From assembly GCA_015680685.1 (NCBI GenBank), contig MNCI01001855.1:1-20254 (forward strand): a stretch of 20,254 bases of DNA, read 5' to 3'. The notes beneath the pieces were generated by a model. The model ran no database searches. It was not told the DNA's origin and saw nothing but the letters and a program-made list of their open reading frames with translations. The translations under genes were made by a program, and so were the position numbers. The DNA is from Gnetum montanum. Lineage: Eukaryota > Streptophyta > Gnetopsida > Gnetales > Gnetaceae. Positions 8,400 through 17,732 of this stretch are shown one piece after another. Position 1 is the stretch's first letter; every line of letters begins with the position of its first letter.

Positions 8400-9614
8400 A
8401 CAAGTATTGATAGGAAGATCATGATGGATAAGACACTATGAAAAATTTAATTTTTTAGAAAGATGAAAACTTTCCAAATATTCTTGATCTTTTTCATCCA
8501 AAAGCATGATAATGATTACATTATTTAGGCCTTATTAAATACATTTAAAATATGAAAAATCCTCAAACTAATAAGGAGAAGTATATATCCATTTAACAAT
8601 AGCTCAACAAGAAGAGTAAAGGACATTTGTTGCATGAATTATAACATCTTCAATTAGTTATTTGTAATCATTTTGTCATGATGCAATTTTTGTATAAAGG
8701 CTCTGATCACTCTGAAATTTTATCAAATGTAGTAGTTGCAAATTTGTCATGTAGAGATACTAATCCTAGTCATCTTATAACTTTTGTAATTAGACTTTTT
8801 CTATTTTGTATAACTTGAAAACAAGGTTTAAATTGGTCTTTATTCAAGTCAGTTATGCATAACAAAATAGTAGTAATTACAAGCCAAGAAAATAGTGCAA
8901 ATTACATCAAGGAACTTAATCAAATACATATTCATAATAATTATTGAATTTACATAGGAAGTGATATTCATCAAGTTTTACTTACTAATGACTTTTTATA
9001 CTTAATTAATGATTTTATAATAAAGCAACATATTTAGAATGCATACTTCATATCTAACTTGAGAGCTGTAACAACACATTATAGGTTTGCTTCAAGAATG
9101 ACACTTACAAGCTCAATAAATATCTTTCAAAAATGAAAAGAAAATAAATGCTAACTAGGTAAATATGAATTTTAATTTTTATCCTCCTAAAATAGGTACC
9201 ATATCTCACTTTATTAATCTTAGGACATATATTAACATACAGCTATATTTTATAGATCATATAACTAATAAACCTACGAAGTCTATAAGGTAAACCCTAC
9301 AATCAAAATTTGAAGCTGACCTAAATATAAACTGCATCATATTTTCAACTATGACAGAAACATAATATAAATATGCTAAAAATATACATTAACTAAATCC
9401 TTTTTACAAACCTTTCTATAACTATCTTATTAATTTACTTATATTTGATTTTAATGTTAATGTTATATATGTTGCACTCTTGAATATTAACTCTTTTTTA
9501 AATTTCCTTATTTCAAAACATAACACTTGTACTAAACAAATTATTTATAATAACATGAGCTATTTACAAAATTATCTATTGCCATATTATTGCAATTTAT
9601 TGATTTTGCAATGA
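8400..9614. other. AT-rich non-coding stretch
   Basis: No reading frame with family-like features, no splice-bounded exon and no recognisable repeat end was seen here. Composition is strongly AT-rich with frequent stops on all frames. It may include unrecognised old repeats. Confidence 0.6.
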
Positions 9615-9795
9615 ATACCATTAATAGTGGGTATTGGAAGTGTGAAACAACTGGAATATACGTACACCCTAAGATATATAGTCCAATCAATACTTTATAA
9701 ATCAGTGTTGTCCTCCAAAGCCAAACCCATGACTTGGAGTTTTCAAATCAAGAGTCTTACCACTAAGCTAACACCTCATTGTTTGATACCATTAA
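9615..9795 (-). mobile_element. tRNA-derived SINE, copy 1, with target-site duplication
   Basis: The 10-bp direct repeat ATACCATTAA at 9615-9624 and 9786-9795 flanks a body of about 161 bp. On the minus strand the body begins CAAACAATGAGGTGTTAGC and carries TTAGCTTAGTGG, a good RNA polymerase III A box. A weak B box (GGGTTTGGCTTTG) follows at tRNA-like distance. The non-tRNA tail, through ACTATATATCTTAGGGTGTA and TTCCAGTTGTTTCACACTTC, is shared with the copy at 17733-17890. It belongs to the class of elements transcribed by Pol III and moved by LINE machinery. A tRNA gene is excluded because the acceptor stem and anticodon arm do not fold. Confidence 0.8.
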
Positions 9796-10200
9796 CAATG
9801 AATGAGTTGTAAACAATGTTAATGCAAAGAGTCACATGGAGCCTCAACCAAGTTGCACTAAAAAAATTCCTTTAATTTAACTTAACACATTGTAAGTTAT
9901 GAGTTTTGACTCATAAATTATACTTAACGGATAAGGAGTTGTAAACTTTGAGATGTTTTTAAAATAAAACTTCAATTATTTAAATCCAAACTAATAGTTT
10001 AAAAAACTTTGTTGTATTTTATTATACTCAATAAAAACTTATTTATTTTATCATCATATATTGAGTAAATCTAAATTTTACTTATAATAATATTGAGTAA
10101 ACCTAAATTTTAATAATCATAAAAATAAGTAGTTACAAATAAATACATTCTGTTTATGGACACATTATTTGCAATCAAGGTGAACCAACAAAATAATTAA
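9796..10200. other. AT-rich non-coding stretch
   Basis: Very AT-rich sequence with short internal duplications such as TTGAGTAAA/CCTAAATTTTA near 10060-10115. No gene or mobile-element end was recognised. Confidence 0.55.
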
Positions 10201-10793
10201 TAATAATAAAGAAAAGCAAGAGCCTACGTTATGTAACAAGCAAGCAACAGCGCCATCAGAGCCGTTGATCTCTGCCCATCTTTGCAAAAAAGCAAGCAGC
10301 AGCAGACATGCCGAAATGGTAGCCAACATCCTCGTTGTAACAACGCCATGCTTTAATCATTTTCAGAACTTTCCTTGTTTACGCCATTCTTGCTTTAGAA
10401 AGTAGAATCGTTTTTAGAATTTTGCTTGTTTATTTAGGAGGCATATTTATGTATACCTTCCGCAATTGTAACAGAGGCTTGCTGCCTCAACTGGCTTATA
10501 CAATATAGCAACATTTCTAATTTGTATTACGTCTCGATGCTCAGTTCAGCTTGCTGTTAAATATAGCAGTATTTCTGATTTCTTTGATTTAAATTAGACG
10601 CTTTACTTAGTTTTCGATTCTTTAGGTTTTCTGTCTGTCCGTGGTAGTCCTCAAAGTGGGTCGTCTATGACGGCAGAAATTCAAACCAGTTGAAGAAGTC
10701 AAATTTGATGGTACATTCTTATAAAATTCAAGTAGATGCTATATATGATTTTCTGCTGTGGTGCATGTCTTGATTGTTTAATGCTTCTTCTAG
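10201..10793 (+). other. Less AT-rich stretch, possible transcribed leader or intron
   Basis: Composition rises above that of the flanks, with CAG/CAA-rich stretches around 10230-10330. An imperfect 22-bp direct repeat (TATAGCAACATTTCTAATTT near 10505 and TATAGCAGTATTTCTGATTT near 10562) is present. ATG codons are followed quickly by stops, so it is not coding as it stands. The T-rich end TGCTTCTTCTAG at 10782-10793 looks like a plant 3' splice site leading into the next feature. Confidence 0.3.
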
Positions 10794-10925
10794 CAAAGCA
10801 AATGTGAAACCGAGCCTTACGGGATTTGATTTAACAGAACATCCTGTTACAGGATTCGAGCCTTACGGGCAAATGCTCTGCGAGAACGAGTCCTTACCAA
10901 ACAAGTGTCCAAGTCAAAAGTTTCA
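10794..10925 (+). CDS. Candidate internal exon, unknown product
   Basis: A 132-base block sits between a good acceptor (CTTCTTCTAG) and a good donor (GTAAGT at 10926-10931). It is open in frame 2 for 43 codons, including KANVKPSLTGFDLTEHP and GFEPYGQMLCENESLPNKC. I do not recognise the protein. CGAGCCTTACGGG occurs twice, at 10811-10823 and 10857-10869, so part of it is internally duplicated. No in-frame coding partner was found on either side: joining to the preceding segment through the GTACAT site near 10712 meets a TGA. It may be a relic exon, a non-coding RNA exon or chance. Confidence 0.25.
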
Positions 10926-12060
10926 GTAAGTCATATCTCAATTGGTTACAGTATGCAGCATACATCTTATGATTTGCAAGTTATAACTTCGATTTTAGAT
11001 GAGGATGTTTATCTGACATACTATTATGTTCTATAAAAATTTCATGGTGTATAGTCATCTAGTTTTGTTTCGAAACTATATTATTTTAGTGTGATTTGAT
11101 TTAAAAATTGGCTTTGGAATAAAAATTATTAAACAACCTTTTACCCTACCCTGGATGCCACAATAGTTTTCTTATCCAAAAAGAGCACTTCCGATAGAGA
11201 GCAATGCTTGATCTTTGTCCTACCCTAGAAAGAAGGTTGAAAAGAGGTTTTTCATGATTGGTTGCAAGGGTGAAAACCCATATTGGCATCCCCAAAACCA
11301 TGAAGTATTTTCTTTCTCTTTCAATGACATTATTGATGTTTTGAAGCTATGATGTAATGCACTTGTGTCTAGTTATCATGGTCATAAACTAGGGTAAACT
11401 AGGGTATTATTGATGTGGATATATTGTTACTATTTATTATTACTATTGTTATTTTGGTTTTTGGCACCGTTATTAAAAAATCTCATAACATCTATAACTA
11501 ACTAATTATCAATTTTTTTCATTTAGTGCATGTTCTCTAGTAACTTCATGTCAATGAAACAAAGTCATGAAACATATGAGGTTGTAGCTCATGGAAACAA
11601 CTTTTCACCGGCTCAAATTGTACATAAAACAAATGTCAAATCATAATGTTCTGACCAATTTAATGTGTTCAATGTGGTAGGAAGCTGTAAATTGAAGAAG
11701 AAAGTTAATGTTGACCATCAATCATTAATATGCCAATCAAACCTATGCCATTGATATATTGATAAAATCTATTCTAACCATTTCTGTGGTCAATCTTTTT
11801 TTCTTTCAAATAAAGATCTGAACTACAAGGATGTAACAAAGAAGTTATGACATTTAAGTCCAACAACCTACCAAGGTTTTCAGATTAGAAAGTAATCATA
11901 CATTTACAAAAAAAGGTATTTAAGCATTTTTGGGCTCAAAATTCAAGCCAGGCTAATTAAAGCAAGAAAACAAACGGGCCTGACATGGTTTCTGACTTAA
12001 AAGGAAACTGATAAATTGTAGGAAAAGTTTAACAGAAAAAAGAAAAAAATTAAATAAAAA
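10926..12060. other. AT-rich non-coding stretch
   Basis: No coding frame was seen. It contains a 10-bp tandem duplication AAACTAGGGT (11386-11405), a primer-binding-site-like relic (11462-11479) and several A/T tracts. Otherwise nothing is recognisable. Confidence 0.5.
11462..11479 (+). other. Ghost of a retrotransposon primer-binding site
   Basis: TGGCACCGTTATTAAAAA aligned to the tRNA-Asp site TGGCGCCGTTGCCGGGGA keeps 10 of 18 bases, and all eight differences are G-to-A or C-to-T. It is preceded by a T-rich stretch ending TTTTGGTTT, as is common upstream of this site in Athila/Tat elements. No LTR end or gag was identified around it, so this is a suggestion only. Confidence 0.3.
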
Positions 12061-12354
12061 GGGAATAGAAAATTCTGAATCGTCATTGAACATTTGCATT
12101 CATAGACTTCAAAAGTCTGTAAAATCCACATTCTATTCAACCGAATAGGAAACGTTTGAAAACTTCAGCATTTCAAAAACAAGACAATAGGTCTTCAGAA
12201 AATTTCCGTCAAAGAATTCTTGCACAACGATCAAAAAGCTTTAGAAAACATCACATTCATTCCTACAAAATTGAAATTGAAAAAATCCTAGATATAACTT
12301 TTAAATGTTCTAACTTGGCCAAGCAACACGGAGTTCTCAAGAAACATTAACAAT
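12061..12354 (-). other. Probable 3' untranslated region of the RPL5 pseudogene
   Basis: This follows the RPL5-like stop codon on the minus strand. It is T-rich in that direction and has no coding similarity. A 64-codon plus-strand open frame inside it shows no family features and overlaps this tail, so it is not called. Confidence 0.45.
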
Positions 12355-13829
12355 TTACTCATCATCATCATGTTTTTCTTCTTCAGCATCACCAGCATTA
12401 AGAGCATTCAGCCTGGCTATTAAGTTTTCTAGTCAAAGAGCTGGCAAAACAAGTTAATGTTAACATTTTAACAAAAATACCATTGTAAAACGTTACCAAA
12501 AAAAAACTTATTGTGACACCTAAAAAGATAAAAGAAGTTAAGAAATGACACTGTTTCTTCTCCTAGGGGACATGTTTTAGTGTGCTGGATAGATGGTCAG
12601 CCCTGATGGCAGCATGTGCCTTCTTGTACATCTCTTCCAAATTTTCGGGTTCAATACCATTCTTGATATACTCGCTAAAATGAGACATACTTCTCAGGTT
12701 CGTCCTCCCTCAGCAACTAAAAGTATAGTGAAGATATAGTATAAGAAATAAACAGAGCAACATAAAAATGTTAACTGTAGTATCTAAATACGTAACGGTC
12801 CGTTTGGTTACGTGAATCCGTTTATCTTGAAACCATAGAGCGTTGAGTTTCCAGAGGAGATTACACATCAATCGGTGAAATCCGAAGAGAATAAACCGAA
12901 AATAGAAATGGTGGGCCAACTTAGTTTCATCTGGGCAGAACTCCAGAGAAGCAACCGAAAGCAGACAATTAAAAAAAAAAAATAGATGAAAAAAAAAAAA
13001 AAACAAAAACAGCAACCAAAGAATCCGGCAACCAAACAGGCAACCAAACAGGCGTTAAATAAAATAGAGACAGCACAACAAAAGACATGAACTGCAAAGT
13101 TAATGTTTTGAATGAGTGTTACCAATGAAAACCATAAAGTCAAAAACAAGCAAATTATCAATCAACTAGTTAATGGCAGCAGTGCCAGATAAAACACCAC
13201 TTTTAGGCATTCGCTAGTTAATTCTACTTTGTGGAGTCTGTTAACAACCTGCATATATGCCGCAACATGTTCCCCATAAATATATTTGCTGTGAACCTCC
13301 GCGTCTAGAGTCTTGGAATCCTTGCTGAAACCGGGGAATCGCTTTTCGCTATGAGGAATGTCCAAACCTCCATCAAGTACACCCTAGGAAACACCAAGAA
13401 AATTGTTAGTTGTAAAAACCGGCCAGGTACCCGAGAAAAAGAAAACACAAAAGGATTTCACAACGAAAATCCTACTATAACATTGCTGCCACAAACCTTC
13501 AGAGCACCGAAAACCCTGTTACCCGTAGTTGTTCTCACTAGACCAACATCCAAAAGAGCCCTAAAGGACCTGCGGTTGTCAGTTTGTTCTACATTGAAGT
13601 CCTCACCAGTGGCCTGAGATCAATAAGGCAAAATAGGAAGCGCAATTAGATGTGTAAATTTCAATTGAATGTATACCTCTACTGAATACATTACCTAAGG
13701 AAGCAATTTCAATAAAAACATCATAGTTAAATCGTCGAAAAAAGTTCTAACCCTCATTACCAACATCCTCTTCGTCCAATCCTAGCTTTTTCTAGGCGTG
13801 GCGACCCATGAGGAGGCTAGTACAATAGG
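12355..13829 (-). pseudogene. RPL5: 60S ribosomal protein L5 (uL18) pseudogene, intron-containing, 5' truncated
   Basis: Five exons on the minus strand match the cytosolic large-subunit protein that binds 5S rRNA. They are 13829-13752 (YCTSLLMGRHA, stop, KKLGLDEEDVGNE), 13613-13497 ([15 protein letters not shown] through [13 protein letters not shown]), 13383-13249 ([15 protein letters not shown] through [12 protein letters not shown]), 12716-12551 (LREDEPEKY then, in another frame, [15 protein letters not shown] and AHAAIRAD), and 12440-12355 (LIARLNALNAGDAEEEKHDD then TAA). The middle exons have consensus GT/AG borders and are intact. Lesions are a TAG in the first visible exon, a 2-base loss after EPEKY giving an early TAG, further indels and a TAG after KHVP, and deletions at the start of the last exon. 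About the first 110 of some 300 residues are missing; a repeat begins at about 13948. Retained introns show it arose by DNA duplication or is a decayed gene, not a processed copy. Confidence 0.95.
12796..13055. mobile_element. MITE-like element in an RPL5 pseudogene intron
   Basis: About 260 bp lie between TAA at 12793-12795 and TAA at 13056-13058. The left end CGGTCCGTTTGGTTACG and the inverted right end (minus strand ACGCCTGTTTGGTTGCC) share the core GTTTGGTT with related flanks. The right end is duplicated (CAACCAAACAGG twice). TGTTTGGTT-type termini with a 3-bp TAA/TTA duplication are typical of Tourist/PIF-Harbinger MITEs; a hAT origin is also possible. The interior has two long A tracts (12969-13003). 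No transposase is encoded. Confidence 0.55.
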
Positions 13830-13879
13830 CTGTAGAACAAAATAATAGCATATCAACAACATCCCCAAGACACTAACAA

Positions 13880-13929
13880 GAACTATTACAATAAGAATGT
13901 GATTTGGGAAGAACTATTACAATAAGAAT
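13880..13929. repeat. Short tandem duplication (31-bp period)
   Basis: GAACTATTACAATAAGAAT is found exactly at 13880-13898 and again at 13911-13929. It lies between the RPL5 pseudogene and the start of the next repeat block, possibly marking the breakpoint. Confidence 0.7.
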
Positions 13930-13947
13930 ATGAAATACAAAAATTTC

Positions 13948-14409
13948 GTGAGTAGCTACTATCATAATAATAGGATGAGTAGTCTATCATCCATTATTGA
14001 GACATCTTAACGAGGTTACCTAAACCATCAGCTAGCTTGAGAAGGCTGCCTTGCTATTCTCTACATAAAAAACATAGGCATCCACAAGAAAGAACTAGGA
14101 ACTTGGGAAGTTACAATGTCTATCCTTAGAAAAGAGTTGTATAAAATCTCTAGAAAGGTTGCAACTTTCTTAGTGTGCTTGGAGGAAGGTGAAGAGGTGA
14201 CTGTCCTAGTGATGTAGCACCATGAATAGGAGATAGTAGTGGAAGTGGTGGTTGATAGGATGATCGAAGCATTAAATGCTCATGCGATAGCCATGCTAGA
14301 CCTTGCTTCTTTGAAAGATGCACAAGCTTTCATAGGCGTAGGAAGTGATCAGTTGAGTAGAACCCAACACAATGAGGTATTGGACCAACTAGTAAGAACC
14401 AAGCAATAA
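13948..14409 (+). pseudogene. Duplicated module, copy 1 (unknown transposon-like protein)
   Basis: This aligns with 14750-15229, by eye at roughly three quarters identity, from GTGAGTAGCTACTATCATAATA onward. In the corresponding frame it gives pieces such as SRKVATFLVCLEEGEEVTVLV and VEVVVDRMIEALNAHAIAML, then GSDQLSRTQHNEVLDQLV. Each has a match in copy 2. Stops include a TAG in the M-HHE segment where copy 2 has TAC (Tyr), and further stops follow. The protein family is not recognised. Confidence 0.65.
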
Positions 14410-14749
14410 GGTTAAATCCTTATCCACCTTTGCATATGTCACTCTAGGTAGTAAGTTCCTCATTAACCTCCCTCAGCTCATCTACCTCAAAATTGAGAAG
14501 TGCTTCAAAGAAAATGAGCAAGGGAAGAAGACACTTCCCTTCTTATGCCTTATTAGAAAACTTTGCTAAAGGGAAGGCATAGCACGTTATGCCAACAACA
14601 TGCTTCACCATGCTCTTCTCACATTTTTGCAAGAGATGATGAAAGACAAAGTAGCTTCAAAGTTGTTGGAAGAGTAGTAGCTAGCACTACCACCTACCAA
14701 AGAAACCATACCAGAGATCCAAGAAGCTATTGAAAGATTCCAAAAACTG
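14410..14749 (+). pseudogene. Segment between the duplicated modules, transposon-ORF-like
   Basis: One frame gives VTLGSKFLINLPQLIYLKIE, then KTLPFLCLIRKLC, a stop, ARYANNMLHHALLTFLQEMM and EIQEAIERFQKL. The pattern of a helix followed by LPF.cLI..LC is reminiscent of plant transposon-encoded proteins whose conserved part ends in a similar FPsLIt.LC motif. That comparison is from memory and weak. It runs in frame toward copy 2, suggesting the original order was this segment, the module, then the coiled coil. Confidence 0.4.
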
Positions 14750-15229
14750 TGAGTAACTATTTTCATAACAATAGGATGAGGCAACTAGTGGAGAGCCATT
14801 AGTCTACCATCTAGCGTTGATCCATCTTGGCAAGGTTACTTGACTCATTAGCTGGCTGGAGGAGACCACCCCACTGTTCTTTACACAAGGAACACAAGTG
14901 TTTGCAAGAACAAATCTGAGCACTCAAGAAGTTATAGTGTCCATCCTTGGACAAGAGTTCCCTAAAATCTCTAGGAACACTACAAATTTCTTAGTGTGCC
15001 TAGAGGAAGACAAGAAGGTGACTATCCTAGTGATGTACCACCATGGACAGGCAATATTAGCAGAAGTGGTGGCTGATAGGATGGCTAAAGCATTAAATGC
15101 TTTTATCGTAGCCACGCCAAACATTACTACTTTGAAAGATGTAAAAGCTTTTGTAGGAGCATGAAGTGATCAACTGAGTGCAGCCCAACACGAGGAAGTG
15201 TTGGATCGACTGGTAGGAATTGAGCAATC
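14750..15229 (+). pseudogene. Duplicated module, copy 2 (unknown transposon-like protein)
   Basis: The frame covering 14898-15164 is open, without needing its GTG as a start: upstream codons read LISWLEETTPLFFTQGTQ. It continues VFARTNLSTQEVIVSILGQE, TTNFLVCLEEDKKVTILVMY, AEVVADRMAKALNAFIVAT and LKDVKAFVGA, a TGA, then SDQLSAAQHEEVLDRLVGIE. The TGA stands where copy 1 has GGA/AGT-type codons, so it is a private lesion. Composition is soluble and helical with no membrane segment. The family is not recognised. Confidence 0.6.
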
Positions 15230-16590
15230 ACTTCTAGAAATATTTGATTTCCTAGATGAGATTACAGCAACCCAATCAGAGCTACTAGAGATGAAGGGAA
15301 AGCTCATCATTTCTAATGTCCAGTTATAGGCAACCACTATAAAAAATCATTGATTTGCTACTAAATTTATGAAGTTGATGGCTCGTCTCTCCAACCTTAC
15401 CATTCTTAACCTGAATCTTAATAGAGTCGAAGCTTTTCAACAACTTTAGCAAAAACTTAAAGAGGCTAAAAATGCAAAGGATGTGGTGGTATTTGATGTC
15501 TCCTTATCAAAAGCACTTGCATTCAACATTGATAAGGACTTAGTTCAAGATTGCAAGGAAAACGTGATCCTCACTAAGGATATTCATTGCCTACAGAATG
15601 CTGAGTAAAAGAACGAAATGGTCAAATTTTTGTGATAACAGTCGGAGCATCTCGCCAAGGTAAACCTTGACTTGAGAAGGTTGGCAACAAAAAAATATAA
15701 ATCTCTCCATAGAGGGACTCTGAGCTTTCTACCAAAAGATGGCCATCAAGGTAGCCACCTTGAAAAATAGGGCCCTAAAGTTTGAAAAGGTGAAAAATCA
15801 TTACAGGAACTAGGTTGGACTTCTCAAGGAAGTGAATGAAAAAGACATTCAAATGACCAAGCCAAAGATGAATGAGGCACTCCAGCAACTCTAACAAAGA
15901 GGTGATGTGTGAAAAATAATCTTTGAGAGCTTAAGCACATACAATAAAGCTAAAATCTACTTTAAGAACTTGTAGATAGAAGAGATGACAGAATACATGA
16001 AGCTCGCCAACCTCCAATATGCAAACTTGGCTATGCTAACTGTGGAAAGGCCAAGGACGAAGATAGAGAAATAGGTGACCATTTCATACCTCCTCTATGA
16101 GGCTAAATTCAAGCATCATAAAGAGACTAAACAAAATTTGGAGACATTCAATGCAAAGCTTGATGTTCTTGGGAGTTGATTCATTGATCAATGATCAATT
16201 CCTAAGGATCTAGCCAGAAAAAGGAACAATTACCATGAGTTGCAAAACCTTGTCAAGACATTTGAGATTGAATGAAAACAAATTGTAGTGTGATTTGTAA
16301 ATGTTAAGGAGTTTTTCTTGACAATGCCTTGCTCGTGGGACATCCTCGTACCAGCCCACATCAGTAAAGCCACATGGACTACATACGATTCATAGAGCAA
16401 AAAAGAAAAAATGAAAGCATTTCTAGATGCTTTCCAAATTCCTCCTAAAGTAGCAAGCATAATAGGATAGCCTCAACCACTCCCATCGCCACAAGCGTCA
16501 AAGCCTAGTAAAGGTCCTTCAACATCCCAAGAGCTTCTCCCTCCTAGCATTGATTGCTATGTCAATGCTAGCCTATTGACACAACCTCGT
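15230..16590 (+). pseudogene. Decayed coiled-coil-rich coding region downstream of the module
   Basis: The copy 2 frame continues, with stops, as a heptad-rich sequence: FDFLDEITATQSELLEMKGK, FMKLMARLSNLTILNLNLNR, QKLKEAKNAKDVVVFDVSLS, NEMVKFL, HLAKVNLDLRRLATKKYKSL. After a frame change near 15720 it goes on with IKVATLKNRALKFEKVKNHY, LLKEVNEKDIQM, EEMTEYMKLANLQYANLAML, SYLLYEAKFKHHKETKQNLE, MPCSWDILVPAHISKATWTT and FQIPPKVASIIG. It ends in a Pro/Ser-rich tail (LPSPQASKPSKGPSTS). Many stops are TAG or TAA where Gln fits, and some are TGA where Arg fits. It looks like one long ORF of about 450 codons from an unidentified mobile element. No pol motifs are present. Confidence 0.5.
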
Positions 16591-16628
16591 TGATGCATGG
16601 AAAGATGCATCAATGCACATGCATCAAC
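16589..16628. repeat. Inverted repeat of GATGCAT units
   Basis: GTTGATGCATG at 16589-16599 and CATGCATCAAC at 16618-16628 are perfect reverse complements separated by 18 bases, which contain another GATGCATC. A stem-loop is possible. It follows the end of the coiled-coil reading frame. Confidence 0.6.
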
Positions 16629-17110
16629 ATAGTATCATGTCAAACCTATATGAATGCATGCACCCACCACATTAATGAAACATTAACTCAGTAGCATAGC
16701 TGAACTCTTGCATTTTTTTTTTTAGAGTTAGAATATTTTCTAAGTGCATGTAGTAGGAAATCAAGTAATTATACATATTTGTATTCGAGCATCTTGTACT
16801 TGACCATATTGATGTGACTGCCAATAAAGATGAGATTCTTGACATTCCTTGTAACACTTGGACTAGATTAATATTTCTTACGTGCACTTTATTATCAATG
16901 CAATTTACATTCTTATCTTAATTAATTAATACAGTTAATAATAAATACATAAGCACAACCACTTCAAGCATACTATTCAATATTTGGTAATACAAGCAGT
17001 GGCAATTTGGTATGCCTATTAATGGATAACCGATAACCCTTTAGCATTGATATGAGTTCAGGATATGTATGGTAAGTGGGCCTGAATACTTATGTTAGGC
17101 TAGTTACCTT
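16629..17110. other. Non-coding stretch between decayed ORF and LTR relic
   Basis: AT-rich, with a T9 run near 16716 and TTAATTAATTAAT near 16919. No gene-like frame was seen. It could be the 3' untranslated part of the element whose LTR follows. Confidence 0.4.
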
Positions 17111-17408
17111 AGAACTGTTAGATAGCTAGAGTAGTTAATCCACCGACCATTTATCTATGCTCCAATACTTAGGATTAAATCTATAAAAATTATAAAATAT
17201 AAATAGATATCATATGTCTTAGCTCACACTTAACCATACATGAGAACTTATACAAGTGAGAGCTAAAAAGACAACAATCACATTTTCCCAAGTCACCATC
17301 TTTGTCTATAGGCAGACTAAGGAACTAAGTCAACGGAATTTGACTAAATTGCTAGTGCAACACTTGTGATTCGTGTGGTTGGGCATAGGGACTACTCGCT
17401 ACCCATCA
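17111..17408 (+). mobile_element. LTR relic D, related to the LTR end of element C
   Basis: It aligns to 5852-6137 across the whole segment, for example CACACTTAACCATAC, AGACAACAATCACAT, CTAGTGCAACACTTGTGATT and GGTTGGGCATAGGGACTACT. It ends in ACCCATCA (17401-17408), one base different from the ACTCATCA terminus of LTRs A and C. No convincing primer-binding site follows, so it is either the 3' LTR of the element containing 13948-16590 or a solo relic. Confidence 0.7.
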
Positions 17409-17732
17409 TCAAGCTAATGTCAATGATAAGAATGATCAAAAAACAATAAAAAATCTAGAGAAGATAGAAGCTCCTATTTATATTTGTACTATCACTAGAA
17501 AAAGTATTAAGCAACTCGAATAGATAGCTTGTAAAACAATTTTCTTTTGTTTAACAAAGATAATGTTAATCCAAAGATTAAAACTAGTGTGCAAAAGAGG
17601 TTATAGCGGATGGTAAAGATTCTTGATGTAAGATTAATAACAATCAATGAGGTGAAGATCTTCTAAAAGTGTTACCACTTTCTTGCTTTGATACAATATA
17701 TTGGTATTAAGTCATAATGCGATTTCAAATCT
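17409..17732. other. Non-coding stretch
   Basis: AT-rich, without gene-like frames, splice-bounded exons or recognised repeats. Confidence 0.5.

Noticed and set aside
11386-11405. Interstitial telomere-like repeat (AAACTAGGGT twice)
   Set aside because: Only two 10-bp units, not matching the plant telomere heptamer in register.
12710-13161. Minus-strand Phe-rich open frames that look like membrane proteins
   Set aside because: They arise from the A tracts of the MITE-like element inside the RPL5 intron.
13351-13617. Plus-strand open frame of 88 codons
   Set aside because: It is antisense to two RPL5 exons with proper splice borders on the minus strand.
17409-17426. Primer-binding site after LTR relic D
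   Set aside because: The bases after the LTR end do not align to the tRNA-Asp site even allowing for transitions.
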